DNA from: Flavobacterium sp. M31R6
Lineage (GTDB): Bacteria > Bacteroidota > Bacteroidia > Flavobacteriales > Flavobacteriaceae
Direction of reading: 5' to 3'
Assembly (NCBI RefSeq): GCF_013284035.1
Contig: NZ_CP054141.1
Span: 558,001-622,000 of the forward strand
DNA: 64,000 nt
Numbering within the stretch: position 1 is the stretch's first letter; every line of letters starts with the position of its first letter. This document shows, piece by piece, positions 52,559 through 62,743 of the stretch. Position numbers and translations under genes: made by a program. The notes under the pieces are model-generated. The model was given only the letters and a program-made list of their open reading frames with translations. It was not told where the DNA came from and ran no database searches.

Positions 52559-53799
52559 TAGGCTTCGACTATTTTGTATAATTTGTCGGACATACGGATT
52601 CTGAAAGGCAATTTGAAAGTACAATCGTCTCCTTTGGTTGCTTTTTCTGAAGCTACATCATTAACGTACATTTCCTCGATAACCATTTCCTGTGCGCCGG
52701 TGCTTGGACCAGTAACCAGTATTTTGTCCCCGATTTTAATGTCGTAAGCCTCGATTTTGAATTGACCAATTTCGGCTTTTGGGAAAAAATGGGTTCCTTT
52801 CCCAACATAGACTTTCTTCTGCGTTGCCATCGATCCCGAAACATCGCTCCATTCCCCCAATTCCTGACCAAGATAATACCCTGACCAAAAACCGCGATTG
52901 TAAACCGTGTTCAGCGCTTCCATCCAAACGGCAATTTTTTCTTTGGTAAAAGTACCTTCATTATAACTATCTATTGCTTCACGATAGGTTTTTATTACGG
53001 TCGCAACATATTCTGGAGCACGGCCTCGACCTTCAATTTTCAAAACTTGAATTCCTGACTCTATCACTTGGTCAAGGAAATCCAAGGTGCATAAATCTTT
53101 TGGAGACATCATGTATTCGTTGTCCAACTCGATTTCAAAACCAGTTTCTTGGTCGATAACGGTGTATTTTTTACGACAGTTTTGTTTGCAAGCTCCACGG
53201 TTTGCCGATGAATTATTCGAATGTAAACTCAAATAGCATTTTCCCGAAACCGCCATACACAAAGCGCCGTGACCAAAGATTTCGATTTCCACCAATTTTC
53301 CGTTCGGCCCTTTGATTTGTTCTTTTTCGATTTGGGTCGTAATGCTTTTTACTTGGCGTAAACTCAACTCTCGGCTCAAAACCATGGTATCGGCAAATAG
53401 ACTGTAGAATTTGATGGTTTCGATATTCGTAACGTTCAATTGGGTCGAAATATGAACTTCCATCCCAATTCCCCTTGCCATTGAAATTACGGCTTGGTCG
53501 GAGGCAATTACTGCGGTGATGTTCGCTTCTTTGGCTTTGGCCAATAATGTTTTTACCACGGATAAATCGTGATCGTAAATAATGGTGTTCAAAGTCAAAT
53601 AACTTCTAACGTTTTTGGCTTCGCAACGGCGGGCGATTTCGGGTAAATCTTCCATCGTAAAATTCACGGTGGCACGAGCTCGCATGTTCAATTGCTCTAC
53701 GCCAAAGTAAATAGAATCGGCGCCGTTATCTAATCCTGCCTGCAATGACTCAAAGTTCCCAGCGGGAGCCATAAGTTCTATTTTGTTGGTTGTTGTCAT
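52558..53799 (-). CDS. trhP: U32-family protein, tRNA U34 hydroxylation protein TrhP-like
   Basis: 413 residues. The U32 barrel is recognised by MAPAGNFESLQAGLDNGADSIYFG (split here as MAPAGNFESLQAG and NGADSIYFG), and the cysteines GHGALCMAVSGKCYLS and RGACKQNCRKKY match the Fe-S ligands of TrhP (YegQ). In E. coli TrhP makes 5-hydroxyuridine at tRNA position 34 using prephenate. The C-terminal 85 residues (from about 328) form a separate beta domain that recurs in the next gene. It lies 6 bp after trhO. U32 proteins include other enzymes; the neighbours favour TrhP. Confidence 0.8.
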   Translation of the reverse strand: MTTTNKIELMAPAGNFESLQAGLDNGADSIYFGVEQLNMRARATVNFTMEDLPEIARRCEAKNVRSYLTLNTIIYDHDLSVVKTLLAKAKEANITAVIASDQAVISMARGIGMEVHISTQLNVTNIETIKFYSLFADTMVLSRELSLRQVKSITTQIEKEQIKGPNGKLVEIEIFGHGALCMAVSGKCYLSLHSNNSSANRGACKQNCRKKYTVIDQETGFEIELDNEYMMSPKDLCTLDFLDQVIESGIQVLKIEGRGRAPEYVATVIKTYREAIDSYNEGTFTKEKIAVWMEALNTVYNRGFWSGYYLGQELGEWSDVSGSMATQKKVYVGKGTHFFPKAEIGQFKIEAYDIKIGDKILVTGPSTGAQEMVIEEMYVNDVASEKATKGDDCTFKLPFRIRMSDKLYKIVEA

Positions 53800-53805
53800 G
53801 ATAAA

Positions 53806-55164
53806 TTACTCTAAAATCTTATACAATTTATCAGACAACCGAATTCTGAAAGGTACTGTGAATGTTACTTTGTCGCCTATTTTGGCTTGAGTGCTTTCGG
53901 TTCCGTTGACAAGCATTTTATCCAAAACCATTTCTTGGTTTCCGGTTGTTGGCCCTACGATTAAGATTTTGTCACCCGAATTCAATTCTTGGTTTTCGAT
54001 AGTGAAAAGTCCCACTTGCGCTTTTACGTAATAATGTTCCGCTTTGCCAAGTAAAGTCTTTTTAACTTTTATCTTTTTGCGAATATCAGTTGTTTTTGGA
54101 GCAGTCGCCAAAGCTGTGTCCGACAATTCTCCAGAATGTTTGAATTTTAAACTTTCCGATTTTCCTTTTCTAAAAACTTTGTTTCCAACTTGCTTTCCGG
54201 TTCTCAATCGTACTTGATCGACTAGAGGCATGTGGATAATCTCAAGACATTCGGTAGAACAGCAGTTTTCCATGGCCGTTTTGCATTCGTCACATTGAAT
54301 AAATAACAAATGGCATCCGTCATTCTCACAATTGGTGTGATTGTCGCACGGTTTTCCGCATTGGTGGCATTGTGAAACGATATCGTCCGTGATTCTTTCG
54401 CCCAAGCGATTATCGAAAACAAAATTCTTTCCGATAAACTTGCTTTCCAAGCCTTCTGCTTCAATTTGTTTGGCGTAATTGATGATTCCGCCCTCTAATT
54501 GGAAAACATTTTTGAAACCTTGGTGTTTGAAATAAGCACTTGCTTTCTCACAACGAATTCCACCGGTGCAATACATCACCAGGTTTTTGTCTTCTTTGTG
54601 GTCTTGAAGTTGCTCGTTGATTATTGGTAAACTCTCTCTAAAAGTTTCAACATCGGGAGTTATGGCACCTTTAAAATGGCCCACTTCACTTTCATAGTGA
54701 TTTCTAAAATCAACCACTATCGTGTTTGGATCATCCAGAATGTCGTTGAATTCTTTGGCTTTTAAGTGAACTCCTTTGTTGGTTACATCAAATGTATCAT
54801 CATTCAAACCGTCAGCAACAATCTTGTGACGCACTTTGATCGTTAGTTTCAAAAAGGCGTGATCGTCATGTTCTACGGCCACATTCAAACGAATCCCTTT
54901 CATAAAATCATATACTTCCAAAGTCTCTCTAAAAGCTTCGAAATTTTCGGCAGGAACATTCATTTGGGCGTTGATGCCTTCTTGGGCAACGTAAATTCGG
55001 CCTAAAGCATCGAGTGCATTCCAGGCAATAAATAAATCGTTACGAAATTGTGTTGGATCTTGAATTTTGGCATACGCATAGAAAGACAATGTAAGGCGTT
55101 GTTTTCCGGCTTGATCAATAAGCTCGGCTCTTTCTTCTGCGCTTAAGGTGTTATACAGTTGCAT
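53806..55164 (-). CDS. trhO: tRNA uridine-34 hydroxylase TrhO (rhodanese type) with a U32-like C-terminal domain
   Basis: 452 residues; E. coli TrhO (YceA) is about 350. Residues 1-360 are TrhO: an N-terminal acylphosphatase-like domain, a rhodanese domain with the active cysteine in VMYCTGGIRCEKAS near residue 197, and a zinc-rich tail with CHQCGKPCDNHTNC and CDECKTAMENCCSTEC. The last 85 residues (368-452) align without gaps to the end of the TrhP-like neighbour, about half identical (both end RIRxSDKLYKI-E). TrhO uses O2 to make 5-hydroxyuridine at tRNA position 34. The two parallel pathways are thus in one operon with a shared domain. Confidence 0.85.
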   Translation of the reverse strand: MQLYNTLSAEERAELIDQAGKQRLTLSFYAYAKIQDPTQFRNDLFIAWNALDALGRIYVAQEGINAQMNVPAENFEAFRETLEVYDFMKGIRLNVAVEHDDHAFLKLTIKVRHKIVADGLNDDTFDVTNKGVHLKAKEFNDILDDPNTIVVDFRNHYESEVGHFKGAITPDVETFRESLPIINEQLQDHKEDKNLVMYCTGGIRCEKASAYFKHQGFKNVFQLEGGIINYAKQIEAEGLESKFIGKNFVFDNRLGERITDDIVSQCHQCGKPCDNHTNCENDGCHLLFIQCDECKTAMENCCSTECLEIIHMPLVDQVRLRTGKQVGNKVFRKGKSESLKFKHSGELSDTALATAPKTTDIRKKIKVKKTLLGKAEHYYVKAQVGLFTIENQELNSGDKILIVGPTTGNQEMVLDKMLVNGTESTQAKIGDKVTFTVPFRIRLSDKLYKILE

Positions 55165-55338
55165 GCTATAAACGTTTAAGTGAGAAAATATGTGGTGAGT
55201 TCTAAATGGAAGAACTCAAATCGGGCGCAAAATTAGTGAACTTTTGCGGTTTTATAATGCGAATTAGGGGAAATTTAGGGTTTACGGTCTATTGGATGTA
55301 AATTATTGTATTGAATCTTGCCATTGTCATTGAAATTG

Positions 55339-57009
55339 TCATTTATTTTTAACTGCACTAACGACCAAATCATCCACCGAAGTAGCGCGGCTGATATGTC
55401 CCAAAAGCATTTCGAGACCCTCGGCACGCAGACTGTCCCGAACTTCGGATCGCGCTTCCGCAATTTTTAAGGAAATGTTCTTGGCTTTCAAATCGACAAA
55501 AAGATGTTTTAAAAATCGGGCTCCAGCAATATCGATTCTGGGAGAGGAATTAAGGTCCAATATTACTGTTTTTAAGGGATCGGATTCGTTGTTGATTTTT
55601 TTCCAAAGCTGTTCTTTGATGTATTCAACATTGAAATACAAAATAGCCGATTCGATACGAACAATTAATAGTCCTTCAATCCTTTCGTTGTCAGGATGCC
55701 TTTCAATATCCGTATAGCGTTTGGTTCCCGGAATTCTTCCCAAGAAAGCCACATTCGGCTTGGAAGTAGCTTTGATTAATAGCAATAAAGTTACTATGGC
55801 TGCCAGTAAAACTCCAGTTAGGATTCCCCAAATAAGTACTCCGATAAGGGCTATGATGGCAACATAAAATTCTTGTTTGTTGATTTTGTACAAATGTTTC
55901 ATTTCTTTTAGGTCAAAAAGACCTCTGATGGCTACCAAGACTATCGATGCCAAGACTACAGTAGGTAAATTTTGAAGGTATCCTGTTAAAAACAGCAAAC
56001 ATATTGCAATTGTTGCTGAAGCAAACACTAAGGATAACGGTGTTTTGGCGCCAGCAGTATCATTCACGGCGGATTGAGATAATCCTCCGGCTACGGGGTA
56101 TCCTTGCCCGAATGCGACAGCAGCATTGGCAATGCCAAGGGCCAGTAATTCCTGGCGAGGGTCAATGACGTATCCGTTTTTTTGTGCCAATGTCCTTCCT
56201 GCCGAAACACTTTCTATATAAGAGAGTAAAAAACAAGCCAAAGCTAATGGGATTACTCCGTCTACGTCGCGGATGCGAAGTGAAGGTAGATGAAATTCAG
56301 GTAGCCCGGTTGGGATAGCTCCGACGGTTTTGAATTCTTGAATCCCTAATGAGGTGGTCGAAATGAGTAGTATGGATAGGATTACAATTATAAGAGCCAC
56401 TGGTCGTCCCGGTGCTATTTTTTCGCCAACAATTAGGATAATAATGGCAGCCATACCAAAAACAAAAACTGTAGTATTAGTGTCTGGGAGTTGATTAAAA
56501 AGGGTTACAATGCGATCAATAAAATTTTCGCCACCACCTTTTATGCCAAATAATTTAGGTAATTGGGTTAAACCAATAGTTATGGCCGCACCGGCTTTGA
56601 ATCCTACCAAAACGGTTTCGCTAATAAAATTGATAATTCCACTCAAACGCAAGAGATAAGCGAGTATTGCCATACCCGCAAATACAAGGGCCGTGAGTGA
56701 GGCAATGTCAGCCCAACGTTGAACATCACCATTGGCCATATCAGCAATGGTGGTGCCAATCAGTAACGAAATTGCCGATGTTGGACCTATGGCCAGTTGC
56801 TTGCTCGTTCCCAATAAGGCATAAAATAAGCCGCCAATAAGGTAGCCGTAAATTCCGTATTGCGGAGGCAGTCCCGCCAGCGTAGCATAGGCCAAGGATA
56901 CGGGAATTCCATAAGCAGCCAGTGTTATTCCGGCTATAAAGTCGCTTTTTAAGGTTTTGGTATTGTACTCTTTAATCCATTCCGAAGGTGGAAAAAGTTT
57001 ATAAGTCAT
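55339..57009 (-). CDS. SulP family anion transporter with STAS domain
   Basis: 556 residues with about eleven membrane helices (GITLAAYGIPVSLAYATLAG in the first), GFKAGAAITIGLTQLPKLFG and QSAVNDTAGAKTPLSLV, typical of SulP sulfate/bicarbonate-type transporters. The STAS domain spans about 440-550, with the serine/threonine-type loop DLNSSPRIDIAGARFLKHL. The substrate could be sulfate or bicarbonate; no carbonic anhydrase is adjacent. Near its 3' end, 55376-55390, 15 bases match the UUCG hairpin of the structured repeat element. Confidence 0.92.
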   Translation of the reverse strand: MTYKLFPPSEWIKEYNTKTLKSDFIAGITLAAYGIPVSLAYATLAGLPPQYGIYGYLIGGLFYALLGTSKQLAIGPTSAISLLIGTTIADMANGDVQRWADIASLTALVFAGMAILAYLLRLSGIINFISETVLVGFKAGAAITIGLTQLPKLFGIKGGGENFIDRIVTLFNQLPDTNTTVFVFGMAAIIILIVGEKIAPGRPVALIIVILSILLISTTSLGIQEFKTVGAIPTGLPEFHLPSLRIRDVDGVIPLALACFLLSYIESVSAGRTLAQKNGYVIDPRQELLALGIANAAVAFGQGYPVAGGLSQSAVNDTAGAKTPLSLVFASATIAICLLFLTGYLQNLPTVVLASIVLVAIRGLFDLKEMKHLYKINKQEFYVAIIALIGVLIWGILTGVLLAAIVTLLLLIKATSKPNVAFLGRIPGTKRYTDIERHPDNERIEGLLIVRIESAILYFNVEYIKEQLWKKINNESDPLKTVILDLNSSPRIDIAGARFLKHLFVDLKAKNISLKIAEARSEVRDSLRAEGLEMLLGHISRATSVDDLVVSAVKNK

Positions 57010-57129
57010 AGTTTATTTAGTGATTAGTGAGTAGTCCTTAGTGATTAGCTTTTTGGTAGTGATTTAGAAAATAAGTCTTTTGGAATAGTGCTCCAGACTA
57101 ATCACTTTTTACCAATTACTAGGGACTAA

Positions 57130-58101
57130 TTAATCTTCTTCGTCCAGTAATGCTTTTTTAACAGCATTTAATTCGGCTATTTTTTCGGCACTTACTTTTG
57201 GATATTCTAATTCCATTTCATCCAATGCGTGAATAATTGCCGATGCAATGGCGATACGCGCATAGGATTTGTTATCGGCGGGAATCACGTACCAAGGAGA
57301 TTTTTTGGTCGAGGTGTTTTTTATCAATTCCTGGTAAGCATTCATATAATCATCCCAGTAGCCTCTTTCTTTGGCGTCGGCCGCACTAAATTTCCAGTTT
57401 TTGTCCGGATCGTCCACGCGCTCAATGAATCGCTTTTTTTGTTCTTTTTTGGAAACGTTGAGGAAAAATTTGATGACAATTGTTCCGTTTCGGGTAAGGT
57501 ATTTTTCGAAGTTTCGAATGTCCTGAAAACGTTCCTCCCAGATGTCTTTGGTAATCAGTTTTTCCGGAAGTTTTTGACCTTTTAAAATTTGCTCGTGTAC
57601 GCGCACTACTAGAACTTCTTCATAATAGGAACGGTTGAAAATTCCAATACGTCCTCTTTCAGGCAAATGTTTTTGGCAACGCCAAAGAAAATCATGATCC
57701 AAATCTTCTGAACTTGGTGCTTTGAAAGAAGAAACCTGGCATCCCTGTGGATTTACGCCCGACATCACATGTTTGATGGCTCCATCCTTGCCCGCCGCAT
57801 CCATCGCCTGAAAAACGAGTAGCAACGACCATTTGTCTTGGGCATATAAAATGTCTTGCATAGCGGCCAGGGCTTCAACTCCCATTTGCAAGGTTTGATT
57901 CACCAATGGTTTTCCTTCTTCCCCCAAATTGAAACTGGCTTTTGTCTCGTAATTTTTAAGCTTGAAGTCATCTCCATCTCCAACACAATATTGTTTTGAG
58001 AATTTTTTGGCTCTTTGAACAAGTTCTTTTTTGCTTAAAGAGGAAAGATCAACAAGGTTTTCTTCAAATTCATTGTGGTCTTTTTTATTGGACTTAGACA
58101 T
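57130..58101 (-). CDS. ppk2: Polyphosphate kinase 2 family protein
   Basis: 323 residues. The Walker A motif is FQAMDAAGKDGAIKH near residue 95 and the later GIFNRSYYEEVLVVRVH and the Walker B-like region near 160 fit PPK2. The enzyme moves phosphate between polyphosphate and nucleotides, mainly making GTP/ATP from NDP or NMP. A long N-terminal extension of about 60 residues precedes the core. The class (NDP or NMP type) is not resolved. It is separated from SulP by 120 bp with foldback words. Confidence 0.93.
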   Translation of the reverse strand: MSKSNKKDHNEFEENLVDLSSLSKKELVQRAKKFSKQYCVGDGDDFKLKNYETKASFNLGEEGKPLVNQTLQMGVEALAAMQDILYAQDKWSLLLVFQAMDAAGKDGAIKHVMSGVNPQGCQVSSFKAPSSEDLDHDFLWRCQKHLPERGRIGIFNRSYYEEVLVVRVHEQILKGQKLPEKLITKDIWEERFQDIRNFEKYLTRNGTIVIKFFLNVSKKEQKKRFIERVDDPDKNWKFSAADAKERGYWDDYMNAYQELIKNTSTKKSPWYVIPADNKSYARIAIASAIIHALDEMELEYPKVSAEKIAELNAVKKALLDEED

Positions 58102-58336
58102 ATTCTTGGAATTTAATGTTAGTAAAAGATGATGTAGATTAAAAACAATTAATGTTTTTTTTTATGTTGAGAATTACAGAATACAATCTACTAATTTAGT
58201 AAAAAAACAGTAACTGGAGTTTTTTTAACAAAGAATGATTGTGGAATTCGGAGATATGACTTGAAAGAATAGTCAACTATTAATTTTTTTATTAGTTACT
58301 GTGAATTATTCGTTTGTTTTTTGTAATTTCCTCGTG

Positions 58337-58362
58337 CTGATAAATTTAAATCAGTATTTTTG
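58337..58362 (+). promoter_or_regulatory. Promoter region of the RND efflux operon
   Basis: TATTTTTG (58355-58362) matches TAnnTTTG. Just upstream, CTGAT (58337-58341) and ATCAG (58350-58354) form an inverted repeat around AAATTTAA, which could bind a repressor. No regulator gene is adjacent. Confidence 0.4.
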
Positions 58363-58388
58363 TTTATACTAATTTTAATAATAATTTT

Positions 58389-59537
58389 ATGAATACGTTG
58401 AAAAAGATTAAAATATTATTTTTTGTTATAGTTCTCTCTTCATTTTATTCTTCTTGTAAAAAAGAAGCGGCACCAGAGGCCAAACCGCTCGAAATTTCGG
58501 TTGTAAAAGTGCTACAGCAAGATGTAAGACTCGAATCGGAATTTACTGGGCAAACCTTTGGACAATCGGATATACAGATTAACCCTAGAGTTGATGGCGT
58601 AATCGAAAGTCTAAATTTTAAAGAAGGAGGTTTGGTACACAAAGGTCAATTGTTATACACTATTGATCCGTTGCCGTTTCAAGAGAAAGTACATCAGGCA
58701 GAAGCAAATTTGGCAGAAATGCAGGCAAGGTTGGCCAAAACCAAATCTGATTATGACATGATGGTTCCACTTGCCAAAATGAACGCTGTGAGTCAAAGAG
58801 AATTAATAGCTGCAAAATCAGCGTATAGTGCAGCAACTGCTTCCATAAAAGCGGCAACTGCCAATTTAGAAAATTCAAAAATAGAATTGGGATATTGCTC
58901 AATTCTTGCTCCAATTTCTGGATTGATTGGGATTTCAAAAGTTAGGGTTGGAGATTATGTTCGTCCAGGTGCCGCATCGGTTTTGAATACCGTTTCGGAT
59001 TTAGGGGATGTAAGAGTTCGATTTACAATGAGCGAGCAGGAATATCTTCGAATCTTTAGAGAAATAACTAAAAAAGATTCTAGTCTAAAAGGAGCCGGAA
59101 AATCAATTTCATTAGAATTGTCAGATGGGTCAGCTTATCCTGAAAAAGGAAAAATCAGTTTTGCCGATAGACAAATTGATCCAACTACCGGGGCAGTAAC
59201 TTTTGAGGCTGCATTTGCCAATCCTGATCAATTAATTCGACCAGGTCAATATGTTAAAATTCATGTAGTTACTGATGTTCGTAAAAATGCATTGGTTATT
59301 CCGCAACGTTCTGTTATTGAAATGCAAGGAATTTATCAGGTTTATGTTGTAGACAATAGTAATAAAGTAGATATGAAAATGGTACAAATTGGTCCGTCAT
59401 ACAAAGATTCTTATTTGGTTCTTGATGGATTAACGGCTAATGATAAAGTTGCTATGGGAGGAACCTCTCTATTGAAAAGCGGTAGTGTTATAACTCCGAA
59501 AATTGTAGACTGGGCTCCAGGAAAAGCAGAAAAATAA
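58389..59537 (+). CDS. RND efflux periplasmic adaptor (AcrA-like) lipoprotein
   Basis: 382 residues with a lipoprotein signal (LSSFYSSCKKE, Cys near residue 23). Two biotinyl-lipoyl halves frame a coiled-coil hairpin at about 90-170 (VHQAEANLAEMQARLAKTKSD), then a beta-barrel (DLGDVRVRFTMSEQEYLRI) and the membrane-proximal domain. It links the inner-membrane pump to the outer-membrane channel. First gene of the efflux operon, 32 bp before the permease. Confidence 0.95.
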   Translation: MNTLKKIKILFFVIVLSSFYSSCKKEAAPEAKPLEISVVKVLQQDVRLESEFTGQTFGQSDIQINPRVDGVIESLNFKEGGLVHKGQLLYTIDPLPFQEKVHQAEANLAEMQARLAKTKSDYDMMVPLAKMNAVSQRELIAAKSAYSAATASIKAATANLENSKIELGYCSILAPISGLIGISKVRVGDYVRPGAASVLNTVSDLGDVRVRFTMSEQEYLRIFREITKKDSSLKGAGKSISLELSDGSAYPEKGKISFADRQIDPTTGAVTFEAAFANPDQLIRPGQYVKIHVVTDVRKNALVIPQRSVIEMQGIYQVYVVDNSNKVDMKMVQIGPSYKDSYLVLDGLTANDKVAMGGTSLLKSGSVITPKIVDWAPGKAEK

Positions 59538-59569
59538 TTAGTGCTAATAAATAATTTAGAAACATCATT

Positions 59570-62500
59570 ATGGGAGAATTTTTTGTTAGAAGACCAATTG
59601 TAGCCATGGTAATCAGTATCATTATTGTGATACTCGGATTACTTGCATTACAAAAAACGCCAATATCGCAGTATCCGGATATCAATCCACCTGTTGTAAA
59701 AATCACTACTTCTTTTACAGGAGCAAATGCTTTGAATGTTGAGCAAGCTGTTGCTACACCAATCGAACAAAAGGTAAATGGAGTAGAACAGATGCTTTAT
59801 ATAAAATCCACAAACACCTCTGATGGAGCTTGTACAATTGAAGTAACATTCGATGTGGGTACGAATTTGGATAATGCCAACATGCTTACCCAAAACCGCC
59901 AAGCACAGTCAGCACCATTTATGCCATCAAGTGTAAAACAACAAGGAGTTGTGGTGAAAAAATCATTATCGTTCCCGATGATGCTGTTTACACTTACATC
60001 TACAAATCCTAAATACGATTCTAAATTTTTGAATAACTATGCCAATATCAACATAGTGGATCAATTGGCACGTATAAAAGGGGTTGGTGAAGTTTCCCTT
60101 TTTGGGGGGAGTGACTATTCGATGAGGGTTTGGCTTAAGGCCGATGTAATGAGTAAGCTTGGGATAACTGTCGATGATGTAAAGAATGCTTTGAATGCTC
60201 AAAATATGATTAGTCCCGGTGGGAAATTTGGAGCAGAACCTGCTCCAATGGGGACTGATTTTACCTATGGAGTTACACTTCAAGACCGTTTGGTTACTGA
60301 AAAGGAGTTTGGCCAAATTGTAGTAAAAAGCAAATCAGATGGTTCCGAAGTACTATTAAGCGACATCTCCAGAATTGAATTAGGAACAGAGAATTATAGT
60401 TCAAACGCTCGCAGAAATGGTAGTGCCACTTCGGCAATTACTGTATTTCAGATGCCGGGAAGTAACGCTTTGGAAGTGGCTACACTTGCCAAAGAGGCTA
60501 TGAAAAAAATGTCTGAAAAGTTTCCAAAAGATATTGCTTACCAAGAGTCATTGGATACTACACTTGCTATTACTGCGGGTGTTGATGATATCGTTCATAC
60601 TCTTTTTGAGGCTGTCTTACTGGTTATTCTAGTTGTATTTATATTTCTTCAAAACTGGCGTGCTACCTTGATTCCTTTAATAACGGTTCCTGTATCGTTA
60701 ATTGGTACCATCGCAGTTTTTCCATTGCTAGGTTTTTCAATAAATACCTTGTCTTTATTGGGATTGGTACTGGCAATTGGTATCGTTGTGGATGATGCCA
60801 TCGTGGTTGTGGAAGCCGTAATGCATCATATTGAACACGGAAAATCACCGAAAGATGCAACAATACAAGCGATGCGTGAAGTTTCTGGGCCAGTAATTGC
60901 AATTGCACTTATTTTGATTGCGGTATTTGTACCAGTTGCGATGACACCAGGTATTACAGGTCGTTTTTACCAACAATTTGCGATAACCATTGCGGTCTCG
61001 GTGGCCTTCTCGGCGTTTAGTGCCTTGTCACTGAGTCCCGCGCTTTGTGCCATGTTACTGAAACCCACAAAACCAGTTAGTGAACAAAAAGGATGGCTGG
61101 CTAAATTTTTTGCTGGTTTCAATAGAATTTTTGAAAAAGTCACAGGAACTTATATAAATGGAGCTACTTTTTTTGCTAAAAAAGCAACGCGCATTATCAT
61201 TTTATTAGGAGTAATTATTGGAGCTGTAGTATTACTGGGTTTAAAAATTCCAGCAGGTTTTATTCCAGAGGAAGATCAAGGATATGTATTAATTAATATT
61301 GCATTGCCCCCAGCATCTTCTCTTCAGCGAACAGATGAAATTTCAAAGAAAGTCGATGGGTTTTTAAAAGAAGAGGAATCGATATTGTCTTATACCACAA
61401 TCAATGGGTTTAGTATGCTTACCAACTCCTATCAACCGAATAACGCTTTTATTTTCATATCCTTAAAACCATGGGAAGAAAGAGCTGAAACGGCGAAGCA
61501 ATTGGTGGATCGTTTAAATAAAAAACTATCGACACAAATTACAACAGCAACGGCTTTTGCCTTTGGACCTCCTGCAATTCAAGGTTTAGGTGCCTCTGCA
61601 GGTTTTAGTTTAATGTTGCAGGATAGAGGTGGTAACACTCCACAATATCTTGCCCAACAAACACAAGCTTTTATTGCAGCAGCTCAAAAACGTCCTGAAA
61701 TAAAAAGGATTTATACAACTTTTAATGCTGGTACACCTCAGATAAAGTTGGACATCGACAACGAAAAAGCCATGAAATTGGGAGTGCCAGTTTCTAAGGT
61801 TACCGAAGTATTGGGTGCCTTTTTGGGAGGGTCTTATGTGAATGACTTCAACCGTTTTGGACGTCAGTACAAAGTGTATTTACAAGGTGATGCCGTTGAT
61901 CGATTAAAGCCTGAAAACTTGAATAAGATCTACGTGAGAAATGACAACGGCGATATGTTGCCTATATCCACTTTGGTTACAGCAACAAAAGTGGCAGGAC
62001 CCGATTTTACCAACCGTCTTAATTTATTTAGGTCAGCTGAGATTGGGGGAAGTCCTAACGACGGCTACAGTAGTGCTCAAGCTTTGGATGCATTGGAAGA
62101 AGTTGCCAAAGAAACTCTACCATCTGATATGAGTTACGATTATATCAACTTGTCGTATCAAGAAAAACATTCTCCAAGTGGAGGTACTGTATTTCTAATG
62201 GCCTTAGTTTTTGTATTCTTAATTCTTGCCGCACAGTACGAAAGTTGGAAATTGCCTTTTAGTGTATTGCTTGGAGCGCCTTTTGCAGTTTTTGGAGCAT
62301 TTTTAGGATTGTTTTTGGCTAGAATTGGTAGTGATGCTTATGTGAACAATGTGTTTGCGCAAATTGGATTGGTACTGTTAATCGGACTAGTCGCCAAGAA
62401 TGCAATTCTTATCGTTGAGTTTGCCAAGGAAGAATATGAAAAAGGGAAACCACTATACGAATCGGCAATGGTTGCGGCTAAGCTTCGTTTTCGCCCAATC

Positions 62501-62743
62501 TTAATGACGGCCTTTGCCTTTATTCTTGGTGTTGTTCCTTTGCTTACCGCTACAGGTGCTGGGTCGCAAGCCCGTATTGTAATGGGTATGGCTGTGTTCA
62601 GCGGAATGTTGATAGCCACAGTTCTTGGAGTGTTAATTGTTCCGGGTTTATTTGTAATGATTGAAAACATCGGAAAAAACAAGGATGAGGTTGTAGCAAC
62701 TGAAAATAGTACGGATTCAAAAACTACAGATCATGAGGAATAA
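59570..62743 (+). CDS. RND efflux permease (AcrB/HAE1 type)
   Basis: 1057 residues with twelve helices and two large periplasmic loops. N-terminal FVRRPIVAMVISIIIVILG, the proton-relay helix 4 GIVVDDAIVVVEAVMHHIEHG near residue 405 with both aspartates is written here as GIVVDDAIVVVEAV, and FADGFIP-type region KIPAGFIPEEDQGYVL near residue 560. Exports drugs and lipophilic compounds using the proton gradient. It is full length. Its stop overlaps the start of the outer-membrane channel gene. Confidence 0.96.
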   Translation: MGEFFVRRPIVAMVISIIIVILGLLALQKTPISQYPDINPPVVKITTSFTGANALNVEQAVATPIEQKVNGVEQMLYIKSTNTSDGACTIEVTFDVGTNLDNANMLTQNRQAQSAPFMPSSVKQQGVVVKKSLSFPMMLFTLTSTNPKYDSKFLNNYANINIVDQLARIKGVGEVSLFGGSDYSMRVWLKADVMSKLGITVDDVKNALNAQNMISPGGKFGAEPAPMGTDFTYGVTLQDRLVTEKEFGQIVVKSKSDGSEVLLSDISRIELGTENYSSNARRNGSATSAITVFQMPGSNALEVATLAKEAMKKMSEKFPKDIAYQESLDTTLAITAGVDDIVHTLFEAVLLVILVVFIFLQNWRATLIPLITVPVSLIGTIAVFPLLGFSINTLSLLGLVLAIGIVVDDAIVVVEAVMHHIEHGKSPKDATIQAMREVSGPVIAIALILIAVFVPVAMTPGITGRFYQQFAITIAVSVAFSAFSALSLSPALCAMLLKPTKPVSEQKGWLAKFFAGFNRIFEKVTGTYINGATFFAKKATRIIILLGVIIGAVVLLGLKIPAGFIPEEDQGYVLINIALPPASSLQRTDEISKKVDGFLKEEESILSYTTINGFSMLTNSYQPNNAFIFISLKPWEERAETAKQLVDRLNKKLSTQITTATAFAFGPPAIQGLGASAGFSLMLQDRGGNTPQYLAQQTQAFIAAAQKRPEIKRIYTTFNAGTPQIKLDIDNEKAMKLGVPVSKVTEVLGAFLGGSYVNDFNRFGRQYKVYLQGDAVDRLKPENLNKIYVRNDNGDMLPISTLVTATKVAGPDFTNRLNLFRSAEIGGSPNDGYSSAQALDALEEVAKETLPSDMSYDYINLSYQEKHSPSGGTVFLMALVFVFLILAAQYESWKLPFSVLLGAPFAVFGAFLGLFLARIGSDAYVNNVFAQIGLVLLIGLVAKNAILIVEFAKEEYEKGKPLYESAMVAAKLRFRPILMTAFAFILGVVPLLTATGAGSQARIVMGMAVFSGMLIATVLGVLIVPGLFVMIENIGKNKDEVVATENSTDSKTTDHEE

